Origin: Paenibacillus sp. Soil522
GTDB taxonomy: Bacteria > Bacillota > Bacilli > Paenibacillales > Paenibacillaceae
Assembly: GCF_001428245.1 (NCBI RefSeq)
Contig: NZ_LMRV01000032.1
Location: 289 to 64,288 of the forward strand
Reading direction: 5' to 3'
DNA length: 64,000 bases
Each line of letters starts with the position of its first letter. The first letter of the stretch is position 1. The notes beneath the pieces were generated by a model that did no database searches, was not told the origin of the DNA, and was given only the letters and a program-made list of their open reading frames with translations. Positions 8,456-17,919 of the stretch are shown here, piece after piece. Both the position numbers and the translations under genes were made by a program.

Positions 8456-10066
8456 TCATTTGAGCTTCCGGATGATATAATCCGCCGTGCGTATGGCAAG
8501 AGCCACCATCGTGAGCGTTGGATTTGCTGCGCCCATAACCGGAAAAATGCTGTTATCCGCTACATAGAGACCGGGTACACCATGAATTTGCCCGTACCGG
8601 TCGGTTGCTGAGGTGGCTGGATCGTCACCCATCCGGCAGGTCCCGGCTTCGTGGTCGCCGTCGATCGGCTCATCGGGAGCTAAAGAGACGAGCGGGGTTC
8701 CAATCACGGACGCAACCCGTTTTACCTCTTCCGCTGCCTGCCCAAGAATGGCTTTGTCTGCTTCACTGTAATCAAGGTGAATTTGCAGCTCGGGCATCCC
8801 GTATTCGTCGCGTTTGTACGGATCGAGTGTGACTTTGTTTTCGTACCGCGGCTCAACCGTACCGAAGCCCGCAATAAGCGCATCCATTTCTTCTTGGAAC
8901 GGGATTTGTTTGTCATGATAAAACTGATAACCGATCGGTCCTTGCAGTGACACTTGGTAAGGAAGCTTCTCGGTTTCGGGAATCAATATGCCTATCGGAC
9001 CTAATACATACGGATAATCTTTGCGATTGAATTTGAATGTTCCTCTGACCGCCGAGTGATTGATCAGATAATGGCCGATTGCGTTTCCTCGGATCCCTGA
9101 ATTCAGAAGGATGCGTGGAGTTCCGAAAGTGCTTGCACTCAGGATGACGGTTTTCGCTTTCAGAACATAGGATCGTTTATCGGGTGTCATCACATGAACG
9201 CCTGCGACACGCCCTTTTTCGGTTACCACTTGTACGGCGCGGGCCAGAACCGCCAAATCGTACGGCTTTCGATACAGCGCTTTGGCGAGAAACGAGATCG
9301 AGCTGAAAAAGACGTTAGAGTGAATCTCGCCGTACTTGGTCGGTTCCAAATCAACGGCCAGCGGCTCGTTCATCGCTGCGGGATACTGGCCGTTCCGAAG
9401 CCGATTGAGGAAAAGTTGGTTAATCGGGGATCCTTTGGTATATACATTTGAAACATTCATGGCTTGCTCGGCGATACGATAATACATGTCCATCTCCCAT
9501 TGGGGTACAGGCCATTGCTGAGGCGCAAGATACATGCGCGGACTGACCGCCGTCCAGATCAATGACCTGCCTCCGACAGCGATGAGCTGCACAAACTTTG
9601 TGCCGGCGACCGGAATTTTGAAACGCGGACTGTTATACGCCAAGTCGAACCAACGCTTAAAGTTCACGGTTTCGATATTTCGTGCATGAGTTGGCAGGAG
9701 CAGATTTCCCGCTTCGACGACACCGATTTTCTTCCCGTTGTTTCTCCATTGTTCGCACAATCGCCAGAGTGCCGCACCTCCGCCTGGCCCGGTGCCTACG
9801 ATAAGTACATCATACTCGGTTTGACTCATTTTCTCCAAGGAGCTTGTCGGTATCCAAGATCCCTCGGAAACCGGGGCGGGAGTAACGTGGATAATGCTGG
9901 GCTCCGAATAGGAAGGAGCGAGGGGAAGATAAACGGGAAATCCGGCAAGAGGATGATCCGGATCTGGAATTCGGGAGTTTAAAGTTATCAGATCCGATAG
10001 GTTGATGTGAAACTTTTGAGCGATTTTTCTGAGTGTATCGCTTATGTCTGCCACATAAATCCGCAT
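8456..10066 (-). CDS. GMC-family FAD oxidoreductase with N-terminal LysM-like segment
   Basis: Flavin-dependent alcohol/sugar oxidoreductase, 536 residues. Residues 1-50 (MRIYVADISDTLRKIAQKF) read as a LysM-like repeat; FAD binding follows at about 85 (YDVLIVGTGPGGGAALWRL), and the C-terminal GMC part holds HEAGTCRMG and GLYVADNSIFP. The closest general match is the gluconate 2-dehydrogenase large-subunit/GMC_C group. There is no signal peptide, so the cell-wall role usual for LysM is unclear. The chosen ATG has AAGGATG ahead of it; an upstream in-frame ATG at 10114 lacks a good site. A paralogue without the LysM segment is at 11817-13283. Substrate unknown. Confidence 0.85.
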   Translation of the reverse strand: MRIYVADISDTLRKIAQKFHINLSDLITLNSRIPDPDHPLAGFPVYLPLAPSYSEPSIIHVTPAPVSEGSWIPTSSLEKMSQTEYDVLIVGTGPGGGAALWRLCEQWRNNGKKIGVVEAGNLLLPTHARNIETVNFKRWFDLAYNSPRFKIPVAGTKFVQLIAVGGRSLIWTAVSPRMYLAPQQWPVPQWEMDMYYRIAEQAMNVSNVYTKGSPINQLFLNRLRNGQYPAAMNEPLAVDLEPTKYGEIHSNVFFSSISFLAKALYRKPYDLAVLARAVQVVTEKGRVAGVHVMTPDKRSYVLKAKTVILSASTFGTPRILLNSGIRGNAIGHYLINHSAVRGTFKFNRKDYPYVLGPIGILIPETEKLPYQVSLQGPIGYQFYHDKQIPFQEEMDALIAGFGTVEPRYENKVTLDPYKRDEYGMPELQIHLDYSEADKAILGQAAEEVKRVASVIGTPLVSLAPDEPIDGDHEAGTCRMGDDPATSATDRYGQIHGVPGLYVADNSIFPVMGAANPTLTMVALAIRTADYIIRKLK

Positions 10067-10506
10067 CGATGTCACATCCTTATCGTTCATCTCGCCGTCT
10101 AAACCATAAACCATCCCCGGGATACATGGTTATTGCTTTTGACTTCTTTCCCTAAGAAGTTTGTTGGATATAATCTGGAATTCGTCTCATACATCCTACG
10201 TGTGCGAGGGAATTATTATGATCTTTATCGAAGTTCATACGCAATCAAAGGCCGACTTAAACAGCACGGAAGTTCATCCGTTATAAATCGGCGGTTATGC
10301 AACAATGCCCTATAACGTATCAATCCCCATTTTGACGGCTGGGTAAGTGGATTCGCGACAATAACTTGTCCGGGAATTGCGTTCCAAATGTTTATCTCTG
10401 AGATAAGCAATGAGCCCTCTCGAATCGTGCATGCGCTACAATGCATAGTAATAAACTAAAGTGCAGAGGCTGCGTTCTTTTACAGAACTGTGAGGATGGT
10501 GAAAAA
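10067..10506. other. intergenic stretch, no gene seen
   Basis: About 440 bases between the divergent LysM-GMC gene and the LysM mini-gene. No convincing coding sequence, terminator or promoter pair could be supported; a TATAAT lies near 10165 without a good -35. Confidence 0.4.
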
Positions 10507-10710
10507 ATGTGGGTTTATTTGGCGCAGAGTGATGATACATTGAGGCGGATTACCAATAAATATTTCATAGATTCGGCCGAACTGGTTTCTATAAACCCAC
10601 ACATTATCAGCCAAGACCATTTCATTCCTATTAATGGCACCGAATTTAAATCGGGAGGAAAGAGAACATGTTCAAAGCGACAATCGGCAACAGAACATAC
10701 GGGGAGATGA
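10507..10710 (+). CDS. LysM-like mini-protein, possibly truncated
   Basis: 67-residue reading frame starting MWVYLAQSDDTLRRITNKYF, closely resembling the N-terminal segment of the neighbouring GMC enzyme (DTLR, then a hydrophobic LVSINPHI against LITLNSRI). A GAGGATGGTG site precedes the ATG. After residue 45 the sequence stops looking like LysM (KSGGKRTCSKRQ), and the frame overlaps the start of the ThuA frame by 43 bases, so its C-terminus may be frameshifted. Either a short intracellular LysM protein or a decayed one. Confidence 0.5.
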   Translation: MWVYLAQSDDTLRRITNKYFIDSAELVSINPHIISQDHFIPINGTEFKSGGKRTCSKRQSATEHTGR

Positions 10711-11424
10711 AAACGGTGCGAGTGACGATATGGAACGAGTACGTGCAGGAGAGGACGGAACCGTCGGTCGCGAAAGTGTATCCGAATGGAATCCATACTG
10801 CCCTTCACAGAGGACTTGAGCCCTACGGATTCCAGATACGTACGGCCACGTTGGATCAGCCGGAACACGGCTTGACACAAGAAACATTGAAGAATACCGA
10901 TGTCTTGATCTGGTGGGGGCATAAGCACCACGACAAGGTAAGTGACGATATTGTCGAAAGAGTTCATAGAAACGTCCTACAAGGAATGGGATTGATCGTG
11001 CTGCATTCAGCGCACTTTTCGAAAATTTTCAGGAAACTGATGGGCACCAACTGTGCTATAAAAGTAAGGACCGATAACAGGAAGGAAATATTGTGGGCAC
11101 CCTGCCCACCCCATCGCTGAAGGAGTCGGTCAACATTTTGAGATTGAGCAGGAAGAAATCTATGGTGAGTTCTTTGGCATCCCCGCACCGGATGAACTCG
11201 TATTTGTCAGTTGGTTCGAGGGCGGGGAAGTGTTCCGCAGCGGGTGCGCATTTATCCGGGAACTAGGGAAAATCTTTTATTTTCGGCCGGGACATGAGAC
11301 GAACCCAACTTATTACAACAAAGATGTATTGAAAGTGATCGCGAATGCCATCAAATGGACCGCCTCCCCGCATGGAATCGAACCGGTTTACGGATATGCT
11401 GAGCCAATTAATCCGATCTGCTAA
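10668..11424 (+). pseudogene. ThuA-like (trehalose utilisation family) gene, frameshifted
   Basis: Two frames together make one ThuA-domain protein (glutamine-amidotransferase-like fold) of about 250 residues. Frame one, 10668-11120, carries VTIWNEYVQERTEPSVAKVY, TDVLIWWGH and GLIVLHSAHFSK. It ends at a TGA while the +1-shifted frame continues as HPIAEGVGQHFEIEQEEIYG, VSWFEGGEVFRSG, ending at 11424. The break lies close to 11090-11105 (family expectation: lysine-rich stretch, then PAHPIAEG). Start supported by GGGAGGAAAGAGAAC. ThuA proteins often sit beside GMC/Gfo-type oxidoreductases, as here. A sequencing error in a run would also give this picture. Confidence 0.8.
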
Positions 11425-11519
11425 TGTTTTCATACATCTTTAATTTCCCTCCTGAAATCCGAACGCAGTATAATCACAATAACCGATTCGGATAAATCCC
11501 GGCACCAGAACAGAGAAAA

Positions 11520-11833
11520 ATGTTGGATCAGCTTGGTTTGCGAGCGTCGCTGCAAGACATCGCTAGCCGATTCTTCATTAGCCGCGAGTATGTCTCACGC
11601 AGGTTTAAACAAGAATTCGGCATGAATATTTCCGAATATATGGAGAAGGTCAGGATCGATAATGCTAAAATTTTGCTGTCGAACGAGAAGTATTTGATCG
11701 CGACAATCGCGGAAATGGCGGCTACCAGGATGGCAGGTATTTCAGCAAAATTTTCGGCAAGCTGACAGGTAAGACGCCGAGGGAGTATCGAAAGAAGAAT
11801 GACCTTGACGGTACGTTCAATTTTGATGAATAG
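11520..11833 (+). pseudogene. AraC-type regulator C-terminal remnant, frameshifted
   Basis: Only the C-terminal double helix-turn-helix of an AraC/YesN-type regulator remains: LQDIASRFFISREYVSRRFK, FGMNISEYMEKVRIDNAKIL, then after a frameshift near 11717 the shifted frame gives GRYFSKIFGKLTGKTPREY and ends at 11833. The N-terminal sensing or receiver part is absent. Its tail overlaps the end of the convergent GMC gene by 17 bases. Non-functional as a regulator unless a fragment is made. Confidence 0.8.
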
Positions 11834-13283
11834 AGTGAGCAACATAATCAGCTGTCCGGATCGCCAAGGCAACCGTCGTCAGTGTGGGATTGGTGCCTCC
11901 CATCGAAGGCAGAACGCTGTTCCCGGCCACATAAAGGCCGGTTACGTTGTGAACCTGCCCATAGCGGTTGGCGGTCGACGTATACGGATTATTGCCAATC
12001 CGGCAGGTACCTGCGTCGTGTATGCTCGAACCCGGTTTTAACAGACAAAATTCCGGCTGGCCCGGCTGCTTTTTCAGAGCAACTCCCATTGCTGAGAGCA
12101 TCCGCTTCATCGTAACGACCATCCGCTCCATATTCATGTAATCGTCAGGATGATAGGAAAATTGAACTTGAGCGAGCGGAACGCCATACCTGTCCTTTTT
12201 GGTCGGGTCTAGATATACCCGGTTATCGTAACGCGAATGCATTTTGCCGAAGCCCTGCAGATGCAAATCCAAGCTTTCGGGATAGGAAACGTTCTGGAAT
12301 TGCTGATAGCCAAACCATGGCGCTCTAAAAAATTGGATTTGAAAAGGCTGCTCAGCGGAAGAAGGATTTAAAATCCCTACGGTCCCGGGAATTTCCGTAA
12401 ATTGTTTCATGCTGATTGTGCCTAACCCCTGTACAAAGGTCTGATCCACCAGAAAACGGCCGATTGCCGCTCCAGGGATCCTGGAGTTAAGCAAAATACG
12501 CGGATTTTCTAGTGCGCTTGTTGCCAGTATGACATTTTTGGCCCGTATCGTATGCGACCTTAGATCCGGCGTCATCACCCGAAGTCCGCTAACGCGGCTG
12601 TTCTTATGCAGCACTTCCACAGCGGAGGCGTGAATGGCCAAATCGAACGGTCTGCGGTTTAAAGCATACGCAAAAAAATTGATGGAGCTGAAAAAAGGCG
12701 TGGAAAAGATTTTACCGTATTTGGAGGATTTCGTGTAAACGGCCAGCGGCGTATAGGAGACATTCGGAAATCCGTTCTCCCAGAGCCGATTAAGCAGAAC
12801 GTCCTGCGCAGTGGAATCCTCGAGAAAATCGCCGCTGACATTCATCACTTTTTCGGCGATATTATAGTAAGGCATTAATTCCTGATAGGTGAGCGGCCAC
12901 GTCAGAAACTCGGAGGGGTGCAGCCTTGGAGAAACAAATCCCCAAAACAAAGTGCGTCCTCCAAGCGCCAACACTTGTGTCGCATTCGGATAATCGGGCA
13001 TGTTTTGTCCGATCGGCAGCGTTACACGGGGATTCGATAAATAATTGCCGGCTAACGGAAGATTCGCCCCATGGGTCGGCAGAACAAGTCCGCCGGCTTC
13101 CACAACGCCAATCTTCATCTTGGTACCGGCCAACTTCTCGCATAATCTCCAAATCGCCGCACCGCCGCCCGCCCCGGTACCGGCCACAAGAACGTCATAT
13201 TCGGTCTGCTCCATTTGTACCAGCGGTGTAGTTGGAATCCATTCGTCATCATTCGGCTTGAATTCGTAAGGACATGTCTCCAT
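11817..13283 (-). CDS. GMC-family FAD oxidoreductase
   Basis: FAD-dependent oxidoreductase, 488 residues, paralogue of the LysM-GMC enzyme at 8456. FAD site YDVLVAGTGAGGGAAIWRL near residue 30; further matches HDAGTCRIGNNPYT and GLYVAGNSVLPSMGG near the C-terminus, where the family active-site histidine and asparagine lie. Like the paralogue it starts its core with WIPTTPL / EYDVL, but lacks the LysM-like segment. No signal peptide or membrane segment. The two enzymes on either side of a ThuA remnant suggest one sugar or polyol oxidation locus, now partly decayed. Electron acceptor and substrate unknown. Confidence 0.86.
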   Translation of the reverse strand: METCPYEFKPNDDEWIPTTPLVQMEQTEYDVLVAGTGAGGGAAIWRLCEKLAGTKMKIGVVEAGGLVLPTHGANLPLAGNYLSNPRVTLPIGQNMPDYPNATQVLALGGRTLFWGFVSPRLHPSEFLTWPLTYQELMPYYNIAEKVMNVSGDFLEDSTAQDVLLNRLWENGFPNVSYTPLAVYTKSSKYGKIFSTPFFSSINFFAYALNRRPFDLAIHASAVEVLHKNSRVSGLRVMTPDLRSHTIRAKNVILATSALENPRILLNSRIPGAAIGRFLVDQTFVQGLGTISMKQFTEIPGTVGILNPSSAEQPFQIQFFRAPWFGYQQFQNVSYPESLDLHLQGFGKMHSRYDNRVYLDPTKKDRYGVPLAQVQFSYHPDDYMNMERMVVTMKRMLSAMGVALKKQPGQPEFCLLKPGSSIHDAGTCRIGNNPYTSTANRYGQVHNVTGLYVAGNSVLPSMGGTNPTLTTVALAIRTADYVAHSIHQN

Positions 13284-13381
13284 ACCGTTTCACCCCATCG
13301 CAGAATTGCGCATCATGTTAATGTTTAGTATCCGGGGAGACCGTTCATGCGGTTTTTGCAAAATTAGCGCCGTAAATCATA

Positions 13382-13418
13382 AAAGCCGTCCATCACTAAT
13401 ATCGTGATAGACGGCTTT
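13382..13418 (-). terminator. terminator after NERD helicase gene
   Basis: AAAGCCGTC (13382-13390) and GACGGCTTT (13410-13418), with an inner ATCAC/GTGAT stem interrupted by one mismatch. On the minus strand the stem is followed by a short T run. It ends 7 bases before the stop of the helicase gene. Confidence 0.7.
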
Positions 13419-13424
13419 ATTACT

Positions 13425-15350
13425 TCATCCCATCTTCTTCTCGGAATGCTTTTGCTCCTGACGCTGCTGCTGAACCTCATCCAAATAAAGCGTAAACTTG
13501 GAATCCCCGCTGTAGGAGATGTAGAGCCACTCAAGTGCCCGTGTCATGGCGATATAAAACAGCGATACCTCGCGTTCCTCCACCTCTACAAGCGAGAAAG
13601 GCATGTTCTCGACATTTACGATAAAGACCGCCCGGAAATCGAGTCCCTTTACGCTGTCAATGTCCGATACGTTAATGGCATCGCCGCCGGTACTGCCCGA
13701 TTCCTGATGCGAATCCGCATGGTCCGCGATCCAGTGAAACGGAAGCCCCTGCCCCTTAAGCGTCCTGCGGATCGTATCCGTGTAGGAGGAATAATAGTTA
13801 TTTTTCACGCGGTACAAGATGACCATTTCGGAATAAGGAACCTTATATTCGCTATGCAGGTACCGGATATGCTCAAGGGCGCCCCGCAGCTCTTCCTGAA
13901 AGCTGCCGCATCGCTGCACCCCGGGCTCCTGCCCATTTCTCCGAGTGCTCTGAGGAGGGATAATTTCGACCCCTTTTGCCGAGCCGTACTGCACCCGGTT
14001 CTGAAGCAGCGAATGCCGCTGATAGAAATCCCAGGCAAACTGGGCGATCTGGGCTGTGTTGCGGTAATTTATGGAGAGAACCCGTGACCGCCCCCGAAAA
14101 TCAAGCCCCGTGTCCTGCAGCAAGCTCGATTTCCGCTTAAAGAACGATTGCGCCCGATCCTCTACCAGCAGCAGATTTTGCGTAGCCGGATTTAGCAAAT
14201 AGCTTAACAGCTTTAGCCATTCCGGTTGAAAATCCTGGCCCTCGTCGATCAGGATCGCTTCATACGCAGGAAGAATCGCTTCCTTCTTCTCGAGCTTGCC
14301 AATAAGCGCAGGGATGTCTGTATCCCGGGCGTTCAGCGCTTTTTTCAGCCACTCATGAAAGTTATAGACCTCGACGTTTTGCTGGCGGGGCTTGCCGTCC
14401 TTTTGCTCCTCCAGCCTGATCCAGTCCAGCAAATCCTCCGGCTCATCCATCATCCGGTCAATCATTCGCTGCAGGCTTTGGGATAGCGCGATGCTGCTGC
14501 AGAGGACGAGAATCTTCCAATCCGGATAATGGTTGGCCAGAAGCTTGGCACGGCTTGCGAGGACAAGCGTCTTCCCGCTCCCTGCCACGCCGCGAATGAG
14601 CCGGTGACGATCGCCGATATGCTTCGCTATATTTTCCTGGTGCACGTCCATCATTTTCATATTGTGAAGCGAGAGCACGAACTGCTCCTGATGCTTCGCC
14701 GGCTGGCGGAATTCCGCGCTGATCCGCATCTCCGGTATGAGGTGATTACGAATAGACCTAATATCCTCATGCGATAAAATGTACCGTTTGCGGCTCCACT
14801 CCGTAAACATCCCATGAATTTTTTCAATCAGGCCATCAGCGGAAAATCCGTCATCCTCCGGATCGATTTCGTCGCGGCAAAGCACGAATGGCTGCGAAAT
14901 GACGTCGTATAAGCTGTATTCGATAAAATCCTTCTGCTTCATCCGCGTAAAAACCGTTCCGAACCCGTGCGGGAGCTTTAGCTGTCCTTGCATTTTGCCT
15001 TCCCGTGAAATGAGGCTGTCGTCCTTCTTAAGCTGGCTCACCACATGCCGCAAGCCCTCCCTTGCTTGTTGATAGGGACTCTTAACGGTTTCCATTTGTC
15101 CTCCGGACCCATGCAGCAGCCACTCCTCGCGGTCAACCTCGAAAAGGGCGGATCTCGTATAATCCTTCACGACCAGAACGACCAGTCCCAGATCGGGGCC
15201 TATAATAACAAAGTCCGGCCGGCTCCCCTGAATCTCCGGCTCAAAATATACGACATAATCGCTCGGCAGATGATCCTTTAGCGTCCGAAACAATAACCGT
15301 TCCCCAGTAGCCGCGCTCGTCCGGATAACTTCCGGGACCATATAAGCCAT
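13425..15350 (-). CDS. NERD-domain UvrD/Rep-type helicase
   Basis: 641-residue protein with an N-terminal NERD nuclease-related domain (about 15-130; PDFVIIGPDLGLVVLVVKDY) joined to a superfamily 1 helicase. Walker A is GVAGSGKTLVLASRAK (near 255), Walker B/motif II ILIDEGQDFQPEW (near 365), motif III-like LLVEDRAQSFFKRK, motif IV SINYRN, motif V SVKGLDFRAVFIV, motif VI YIAMTRALEWLY. Likely acts in DNA repair or in defence against foreign DNA; NERD helicases appear in both settings and the surroundings here (no other defence gene) do not decide. Transcribed alone, with its own terminator. Confidence 0.88.
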   Translation of the reverse strand: MAYMVPEVIRTSAATGERLLFRTLKDHLPSDYVVYFEPEIQGSRPDFVIIGPDLGLVVLVVKDYTRSALFEVDREEWLLHGSGGQMETVKSPYQQAREGLRHVVSQLKKDDSLISREGKMQGQLKLPHGFGTVFTRMKQKDFIEYSLYDVISQPFVLCRDEIDPEDDGFSADGLIEKIHGMFTEWSRKRYILSHEDIRSIRNHLIPEMRISAEFRQPAKHQEQFVLSLHNMKMMDVHQENIAKHIGDRHRLIRGVAGSGKTLVLASRAKLLANHYPDWKILVLCSSIALSQSLQRMIDRMMDEPEDLLDWIRLEEQKDGKPRQQNVEVYNFHEWLKKALNARDTDIPALIGKLEKKEAILPAYEAILIDEGQDFQPEWLKLLSYLLNPATQNLLLVEDRAQSFFKRKSSLLQDTGLDFRGRSRVLSINYRNTAQIAQFAWDFYQRHSLLQNRVQYGSAKGVEIIPPQSTRRNGQEPGVQRCGSFQEELRGALEHIRYLHSEYKVPYSEMVILYRVKNNYYSSYTDTIRRTLKGQGLPFHWIADHADSHQESGSTGGDAINVSDIDSVKGLDFRAVFIVNVENMPFSLVEVEEREVSLFYIAMTRALEWLYISYSGDSKFTLYLDEVQQQRQEQKHSEKKMG

Positions 15351-15527
15351 CCTTCGTCACCTCTAATTCCATTTTTCCAGTTGCTTTTAGTATAAACCAT
15401 CTTTGCTAGATTGGTATGGGAAAATAGGAACGTGCCAATAAATTCACGATTTCTTTACTCAAATGTGCATCAGAGATAATAATCATGCACTACTGTGAGG
15501 ATATCATCCCGGAAGAGGAGTGATCCA

Positions 15528-16712
15528 ATGCGCATTGCCGTGTTTTCAGACACATTTGTCCCGCAGATCAATGGCGTTGCTCTTACTTTGAAGCGATGGA
15601 CCGATTACTTGTCCGACCGCGGAGTCGAATGCAAGCTGTTTGTGCCTACAGAACCGGATCCATCTTATGAAGATGAAGTGTATAGGCTCGCCAGTATTCC
15701 CCTCCTGCTCTATCCGGAATATCGGTTTGCCATTCCCAATTTGCTGCGTATCCGGCATCAGCTTTCCCGGTTCAAGCCTGATCTTGTCCATATCGCGACC
15801 CCCTTCAATGTCGGACTCGCCGGTCTGTCTGCCGCCCAAAAGCTTGGCATTCCTGTGGTAGCCTCTTACCATACCCATTTCGACCGTTATCTGGACTCCT
15901 ACCGCTTTCCGTTCGCCCGGGCGTGCTATTGGCCGTATATCAAATGGTTCCACCGTTCCTGCCGCGCCATATTCGCACCTTCGCTGGAGACGATCAACCG
16001 GCTGGAAGAAAAAGGGCTGCCCAATCTTGCTTTGTGGACCCGCGGAGTGGACTGCGATTTGTTCACGCCCGCGAAACGATCGGACCGTATTCGCGAGATT
16101 TACGGGATCAAGGAGCGGTATCTGTTCCTGTTTGTCGGCCGTCTGGCGCCGGAGAAAGATATGGATATTCTGCTTCAACTAATGCAGCGGCTGCCTGATG
16201 AGATCCGCGGGCAGGTCCACTGGCTGATCGTCGGTGACGGTCCAATGATGGAGCAGGCCAGGCAGGAAGCTCCGCAGAATGCGACGTTCGCCGGCTATCA
16301 AAGCGGAGAAGCGTTGGCGGAATTTTACGCCTCCTCGGATCTGTTCGTGTTCCCGTCTTCGACCGAAACATTTGGTAACGTGGTGCTGGAGGCTTCGGCG
16401 TCCGGGCTTCCCGCTATTGTCGCCGATAGCGGAGGCGTGACTGAGATTGTTCAGCATGGGAAGACCGGGATGCATGTCCAGGCTAGAAATGCGGAGTCCT
16501 TTCTCGCGGCCTTGACCGATTGGATTGACCACCCGGACAAATGGCAGGAGTTCGGGGTAAGAGCCAGAGCTTATGCGCTCTCGCGCACATGGGACCAAGC
16601 GATGGAGTCGATTTACACACGCTGCCTGCAGATCACAGAAACGGAGCATAATCAGCTGGCCGCCGCAAGACAAACGATGGCAAGCATACGTGAAGAAGGC
16701 GAGACTGCTTGA
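15528..16712 (+). CDS. GT4-family glycosyltransferase
   Basis: Retaining glycosyltransferase with two Rossmann-type domains, 394 residues. N-terminal acceptor part begins MRIAVFSDTFVPQINGVA, typical of the MgtA/YpjH-like alpha-mannosyl or glucosyl transferases; donor site has LFVGRLAPEKD near 205 and the E-x7-E motif in STETFGNVVLEA near 290. Such enzymes glycosylate membrane diacylglycerol or cell-wall polymers at the cytoplasmic face. The ATG was chosen because GGAAGAGGAG lies 8 bases upstream; an in-frame GTG at 15495 has none. Followed 61 bases later by a membrane protein gene, probably cotranscribed. Confidence 0.9.
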   Translation: MRIAVFSDTFVPQINGVALTLKRWTDYLSDRGVECKLFVPTEPDPSYEDEVYRLASIPLLLYPEYRFAIPNLLRIRHQLSRFKPDLVHIATPFNVGLAGLSAAQKLGIPVVASYHTHFDRYLDSYRFPFARACYWPYIKWFHRSCRAIFAPSLETINRLEEKGLPNLALWTRGVDCDLFTPAKRSDRIREIYGIKERYLFLFVGRLAPEKDMDILLQLMQRLPDEIRGQVHWLIVGDGPMMEQARQEAPQNATFAGYQSGEALAEFYASSDLFVFPSSTETFGNVVLEASASGLPAIVADSGGVTEIVQHGKTGMHVQARNAESFLAALTDWIDHPDKWQEFGVRARAYALSRTWDQAMESIYTRCLQITETEHNQLAAARQTMASIREEGETA

Positions 16713-16773
16713 AGATGACAGACATTGGAACGGGGTATGTTCAAATCTGAGCTTCAGTAGGAGGTACAAGATT

Positions 16774-17742
16774 ATGGATACCGGAACCCATCTTCTTATT
16801 GGCGCCACTTTGGGCGGACTGGCGAGCTCTCTTGCCGATCCCGCTCTCTTCAGTCATTCGACCGTCGTTTACGGATTATTCGCGGCTACAATCATCGGGT
16901 CGACCGCCCCTGATTTCGATGCCGTCATTCGTATTCGCAGCTACAAGTCGTACTTGCAGCATCATCGGGGCTTCAGTCATTCGCTACTTATGCTTGCAGG
17001 GTGGCCAGTTGTCCTCGCCCCCTTGATTGCCCTCGCATTTCACGCCTGGGCCTACCTGATCCCGATATTTCTATGGACGATGGCCGGGGTCGTGCTTCAC
17101 GTCATCCTCGATTTTTTTAATGCATACGGCGTGCAATGCTTCAGACCGGTTTCACGGAAATGGTTCCACGCGAACACCATCCCGATCTTCGATCCGGTTC
17201 TGTTCGTTCTTCATGCCGCGGGGCTGCTGTTATGGCTGTTCGGCGTCTTCGGGGCAACGGCTATTTTCCCGTTCGTCTATGCTTTAACCTTTCTCTTTAT
17301 CGGATGCCGTATCCTGATCGGCCGCTTAATGCTGCAGCACGTCCGCAGGCAATACGGAATGGCCGGTTATTCCTTCCTGATTCCGCGCGGACTTCCCCAC
17401 AAGTGGAAATACGTCCATGAAACCGGGCAGGCCTATATCACTGGCTCCATTCACGGATTGATTCTGAAGGAAGAAGCCATCTTCGAAAAAGGGGAACAGA
17501 ACGATGTGATTCAGGCGGTCATGGGCAGCGACGGGGTGCGCACGTTTCTCCAGTTCACGCATCGCGTTCATATCTCCTGTCAGAAAGTTCAGAACGGATA
17601 TAGGGTCGAGCTGCGCGACATCCGTTTTCGACATGGCCATAATCTCCCATTCGGCATGGATGTAATGTTGGATGAACGGCTGCTGGTAACCGGGGACACG
17701 ATCGGGTGGAGGAAGAAGATATGGGAGCCGCCTTTTGCCTGA
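16774..17742 (+). CDS. YdjM/YfhO-type membrane-bound metal-dependent hydrolase
   Basis: Membrane protein, 322 residues, of the YdjM (DUF457) family. The N-terminal metal-site pattern is visible: TGTHLLIGA, then APDFDAV and HHRGFSHSLL, with HVILDFFNAYGV in the following helix. About four membrane segments occupy the first 190 residues; the last 130 are soluble. In Bacillus the relative YfhP acts as a negative regulator in fatty-acid or stress genes and others are SOS-linked, so the function here is open. Start set by TAGGAGG 9 bases before ATG; the longer frame beginning at 16573 overlaps the upstream gene and lacks family similarity. Confidence 0.85.
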   Translation: MDTGTHLLIGATLGGLASSLADPALFSHSTVVYGLFAATIIGSTAPDFDAVIRIRSYKSYLQHHRGFSHSLLMLAGWPVVLAPLIALAFHAWAYLIPIFLWTMAGVVLHVILDFFNAYGVQCFRPVSRKWFHANTIPIFDPVLFVLHAAGLLLWLFGVFGATAIFPFVYALTFLFIGCRILIGRLMLQHVRRQYGMAGYSFLIPRGLPHKWKYVHETGQAYITGSIHGLILKEEAIFEKGEQNDVIQAVMGSDGVRTFLQFTHRVHISCQKVQNGYRVELRDIRFRHGHNLPFGMDVMLDERLLVTGDTIGWRKKIWEPPFA

Positions 17743-17772
17743 TGATCGACCTGGCTGAATCCAAAGTTAATG

Positions 17773-17807
17773 AAAAAAAGGTCGTCCCGGAATAGAGGGC
17801 GACCTTT
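17773..17807 (-). terminator. intrinsic terminator downstream of hut genes
   Basis: AAAGGTCG and CGACCTTT form the stem with an extra CCC/GGG pair set beyond one bulged base; seven T follow on the minus strand. It lies after the LacI remnant and would end the hutH-hutU transcript. In the plus direction it also follows the YdjM-like gene and could serve both. Confidence 0.65.
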
Positions 17808-17816
17808 ACTTACTTT

Positions 17817-17915
17817 TCACTTGATAGGAAAGAGCTGGCTGCCGCATGATCTGCGGACGATAAGCTCGCTGTCCAAGATAATCTCATGATTACTCAGCGC
17901 CTTGATATATAGCAT
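17817..17915 (-). pseudogene. LacI-family regulator C-terminal remnant
   Basis: About 33 codons ending in EIILDSELIVRRSCGS, the characteristic last strand of LacI/GalR repressors (E-I-I-L-D-T-E-L-I-V-R). Everything upstream is replaced by the 3' end of hutU, whose stop is only 5 bases away. This suggests a deletion or a join that placed hutU against a destroyed repressor gene. Not functional. Confidence 0.6.
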
Positions 17916-17919
17916 ACAG

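Noticed and set aside
13404..14087. Long plus-strand open frame opposite the helicase gene
   Set aside because: Antisense reading of a gene with clear helicase motifs; no ribosome site and no family features.
16573..16773. Upstream extension of the YdjM-like gene
   Set aside because: It runs inside the glycosyltransferase gene in another frame; the ATG at 16774 has a strong ribosome site and the family N-terminus.
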